This document shows positions 61,869 to 64,000 of a stretch of DNA of 64,000 bases, piece by piece. Under the pieces are notes generated by a model. The model searched no databases. It was not told where the DNA came from and saw nothing but the letters and a program-made list of their open reading frames with translations. The translations under genes were made by a program, and so were the position numbers. Source of the DNA: Nostoc sp. S4 (GTDB taxonomy: Bacteria > Cyanobacteriota > Cyanobacteriia > Cyanobacteriales > Nostocaceae); contig JAQYWR010000026.1 in the NCBI GenBank assembly GCA_029379225.1, positions 1-64,000 on the forward strand, written 5' to 3'. Each line of letters starts with the position of its first letter. Position 1 is the first letter of the stretch.

Positions 61869-62708
61869 ATGAAAAAAATAACTACTGTGATGCTGGTAAG
61901 TATAACTACGGCTGTTGGGATGGAAGTGTTAACACCTAAAGTTAGTAATGCCCAATTATTTTATCCACCAGCGAGCGATCGCCATTCATTAATGGTAATG
62001 GGTCAAGGGGTAGTAAGAGCGCCAGCAGATACAGCGGATATTGAACTGGTTTTTAGTAGTAAAGATAACAGCGAGCAGTCAGAACCGCAACCATCAACGC
62101 TATCGCAAGTCCGCCGGCTAACTTTATCACCTCTGCTGTCAAATGACAAAACATCAATAGGACAAACACCTATACCTGCTTTAGAAAATGAAAAAGCCCT
62201 AACAAAAGCAAGTCTCCAGCCGATAGTGGATAGTCTCATTGCTAACAAAATTAGTGCTGATAAAATTCAAGTACAAGTTAATATGAATTCCGGTGAAAAT
62301 AATGCCAAAATATTGGTAAGAGTAGAAAAACCAACCCGCGAGCGTATTCAAGAAATTATTGGTATAGCAAACAAAGCCACAAGCAAACTGGAAGATCTTA
62401 CTATTAAGAATGTGGGTGTGGAGTATGCAGTTAATGATTGTCAAGCTTTACAGAGTTCAGTTTATCAATCAGCAATAAAAGACGCTCAAAGTCGCGCTCA
62501 GGCTTTAGCAAGTGCTATGGGAGTTAAACTTGGTATTCCTTCGGTGGCTGAGCCATTTTATACATTATTTTATCCTTCATGTAGTTCTAAAACTGGAGTA
62601 TCTTTACCATCTTTTGCTAGTTTTTTATTAACACCGACTTACAATCCAGATGCCCCAGCAGAAGTAGAGATGAAAAAGGATATTTTTGTAACATATACAG
62701 TGAAATAA
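61869..62708 (+). CDS. Secreted SIMPL-domain (DUF541) protein
   Basis: 279 residues. Signal peptide (about 1-28; KKITTVMLVSITTAVGMEVL ending near SNAQ). The mature part is a DUF541/SIMPL domain (about 40-279): LMVMGQGVVRAPADTADIEL, a long insertion rich in Ser/Pro (about 70-115), DSLIANKISADKIQVQVNMN, and KDAQSRAQALASAMGVKLGI. SIMPL proteins are periplasmic or outer-membrane-associated and oligomeric in related bacteria; function unclear. It is monocistronic. Confidence 0.88.
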   Translation: MKKITTVMLVSITTAVGMEVLTPKVSNAQLFYPPASDRHSLMVMGQGVVRAPADTADIELVFSSKDNSEQSEPQPSTLSQVRRLTLSPLLSNDKTSIGQTPIPALENEKALTKASLQPIVDSLIANKISADKIQVQVNMNSGENNAKILVRVEKPTRERIQEIIGIANKATSKLEDLTIKNVGVEYAVNDCQALQSSVYQSAIKDAQSRAQALASAMGVKLGIPSVAEPFYTLFYPSCSSKTGVSLPSFASFLLTPTYNPDAPAEVEMKKDIFVTYTVK

Positions 62709-62930
62709 GTATTTGTATTAAGTGCGATCGCCTGGAAATTTGTGTCAAATGTAAAAGTGCGATCGTTTAGCTATTTTACTTTGCAGATTTAGTTAATAAA
62801 ATATTAATAAATTATCTTGCAATATGCACCATATTTTATGGTATTCTATTTTTTATTGTCTCAATTTATATAATATTAAAATATTTATTGGACTTGAGAC
62901 TTAATAAGTGATTTTCAACTCCAGCAATGA

Positions 62931-63045
62931 AAAAACTCCAGAAATGTTGATGACAAATCTGGAGTCAGGAAAGATACGCATTTACCTATATCAATTTTTT
63001 CTCGTGAGTGAATCCTACGTCATCAGGGTATACACTCAAATGTAG
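62931..63045 (+). repeat. Duplicated hairpin module, copy A
   Basis: AACTCCAG (62934-62941) can pair with CTGGAGT (62959-62965). TTTACCTAT (62981-62989) follows, and a 26-bp block (63019-63044) beginning GTCATCAGGGTATACACTC. The same four blocks occur in the same order at 63270-63377. Between the two copies lies the perfect palindrome at 63096. Confidence 0.7.
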
Positions 63046-63095
63046 TAAAGTGTGTTTATTGACTCGCTATTCTACTTCTGCTTTACACACTTCAA

Positions 63096-63132
63096 CGCAA
63101 AACAGCCCCAGTCGAGCTGGGGCTGTTTTGCG
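63096..63132. terminator. Perfect 16-bp hairpin (bidirectional terminator type)
   Basis: CGCAAAACAGCCCCAG (63096-63111), loop TCGAG, CTGGGGCTGTTTTGCG (63117-63132). A G/C-rich top with an A/T-rich base on both strands fits an intrinsic terminator that works in either direction. It lies 388 bp after the SIMPL stop, so it may end a small transcript that starts from copy A. Confidence 0.75.
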
Positions 63133-63269
63133 AGGTTGTTTGGCACAGGAGTACATTAACAAGTAATGCTCCGTGTTAAATATAAATAATTCGGTATGCA
63201 TTCCTATTCAAGCTTGTTTTAGCATATCCGGATGATTTAGAAAATTTTGATCGTCTTTATCTAAAAAGA

Positions 63270-63377
63270 AACTCCAGGTACGCCCAAAGCATATCTGGAG
63301 TAGTAACAGGTTTCTAACATAAATAAATTTTTACCTATGCGATCGCCAGATGTCGTTAGGGTATATACTCAAATATA
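63270..63377 (+). repeat. Duplicated hairpin module, copy B
   Basis: Blocks AACTCCAG (63270-63277), ATCTGGAGT (63293-63301), TTTACCTAT (63330-63338) and 63352-63377. The last block matches copy A at 22 of 26 positions. It ends 4 bp before the glyoxalase-family ATG, so this module is the leader of that broken gene. Being duplicated suggests a repeat unit or a shared regulatory leader. Confidence 0.7.
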
Positions 63378-63381
63378 TTTT

Positions 63382-63967
63382 ATGTCTCATCAACTGCAAG
63401 TAGACCAACAGGTTACCTTCTTTTATACCCACTATCTCAATGCATCCACAGAATTCTACGAACAAAAGCTAGGTTTGGAGTTGTGGCTTGACTAAGGAAC
63501 CTGTCGAATTTATAGGAAAAAGCTAGGTTCAAAACCTCACCGCTAGTGGGCGAAAAAGTCCTTGTTTCACGCTTGTTGGTAGAAAGCCCAACGCCACTTG
63601 CTATATGCCGGGAAACCCGTCCACCGCAGTGGCTCCCCCTCGTGGGTAGCTGTCTTTAATGCAAGAATTTTGAATTTTGAATTTTGAATTGATTCATAGT
63701 GTTACTGGCTCTGGATACTTGGGATTATGCCAAGCAAGCGAAACATCAATTCCTTCAACTGAAAACCAATCTGGGGTTATTTTTACTTTGGTAACACAGC
63801 AGGTAGATGAGTGGTTTGAATATCTCCAAGAACGTGGCATCAAATTTGAAAAGCCACCTACACTAAATAAAAAGTATAATATTTATCATTGCTTTTTACG
63901 TGACTCCAGTGGTTATTTGATTGAAATCCAACGTTTTGAGACTAATAACGAAAAAAGACATAACTAA
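63382..63967 (+). pseudogene. Glyoxalase/VOC family gene, broken
   Basis: The 5' part (63382-63516) reads VDQQVTFFYTHYLNASTEFY and EQKLGLELWLD, then a TAA at 63493-63495 replaces the Gln of the usual LDQGTCRIYR; the frame goes on GTCRIYR. A 184-bp insertion then separates it from the 3' part (from 63701) reading VTGSGYLGLCQASETS and VIFTLVTQQVDEWFEYLQER, ending at 63967. Joined, they form a VOC (vicinal oxygen chelate) protein with the C-terminal RDSSGYLIEIQRF. So both a nonsense mutation and an insertion have killed the gene. Confidence 0.87.
63516..63699. mobile_element. 184-bp insertion in the VOC gene
   Basis: Insertion flanked by near-identical 8-mers, ATTTATAG (63508-63515) and ATTCATAG (63692-63699), a plausible target duplication. 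It contains AACGCCAC, CCGGGAAACCCG and CCGCAGTGGC pieces, a repeat class I associate with Nostoc intergenic DNA, and near its right end a TTTTGAA tandem array (about 63668-63690). It codes for nothing. Confidence 0.6.
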
Positions 63968-64000
63968 TGTTATGTCTAGACACTGAATTTACAGGGCAGG

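Overview
The window comes from a cyanobacterium, most likely a filamentous Nostocales (Nostoc/Anabaena relatives). The grounds are many HIP1-type GCGATCGC octamers, heptanucleotide tandem repeats between genes, a high-light-inducible protein, a stand-alone helical carotenoid protein, Ycf51, a thiamine phosphate synthase with the cyanobacterial N-terminal extension, and a ctaB-ctaA / ctaC-ctaD-ctaE respiratory locus. No tRNA or rRNA gene was seen. Coding density is moderate and the intergenic DNA is rich in hairpins, small inverted-repeat elements and broken genes.

Layout. 0-10 kb: a methyltransferase remnant, a LysR regulator, a three-repeat CRISPR array without cas genes, a Uma2-type nuclease gene, a U32-family protein, a 177-bp MITE-like element, a ferredoxin/metallo-beta-lactamase fusion, a Ser/Thr kinase-RDD protein in an operon with an RDD-PDZ protein, and a hicB-like gene with a frameshifted hicA. 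10-21 kb: heme A biosynthesis (ctaB, ctaA) and cytochrome c oxidase (ctaC, ctaD, ctaE). Between them lies an AraC regulator plus TonB-dependent receptor module, bordered by imperfect direct repeats of the upstream region. 21-29 kb: a membrane Ser/Thr kinase, a membrane-anchored phosphate-binding-type protein, then a four-gene cassette of unknown function (cell-wall lysin-like protein, lipoprotein, two small paralogous helical proteins) and a convergent WD40 protein. 29-38 kb: Hlip, alanine dehydrogenase, a cytochrome bd subunit I gene with two frameshifts and no cydB, Uma2, DusB, an Rpn/DUF2887 protein, a delta-9-type desaturase, and a divergent TetR regulator fused to a recombinase-like domain. 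38-47 kb: a beta-helix/SPOR-like protein, thiE-thiS, a beta-lactamase remnant, a glycosyltransferase and an acyltransferase. 47-56 kb: an XRE regulator translationally coupled to a large hybrid histidine kinase, a helical carotenoid protein, and an overlapping iron-dehydrogenase/aminotransferase pair. 56-64 kb: Ycf51, a YaaW-family gene overlapping an O-antigen-ligase-like gene, a ComFB-like protein, a SIMPL-domain protein, a duplicated hairpin module, and a glyoxalase-family gene broken by a nonsense codon and a 184-bp insertion.

How the genes work together. The clearest pathway is terminal respiration: CtaB and CtaA make heme O and heme A for the CtaCDE oxidase. The alternative bd oxidase in the same window looks inactivated. 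The AraC-receptor pair looks like a siderophore uptake unit placed inside the respiratory locus. The most interesting unexplained unit is the 24.5-28.2 kb cassette, together with the kinase and substrate-binding gene upstream of it. It may form an envelope or sensing system, but that is inference. At least eight decayed genes and several small repeat elements show that the region has undergone repeated small-scale rearrangement.
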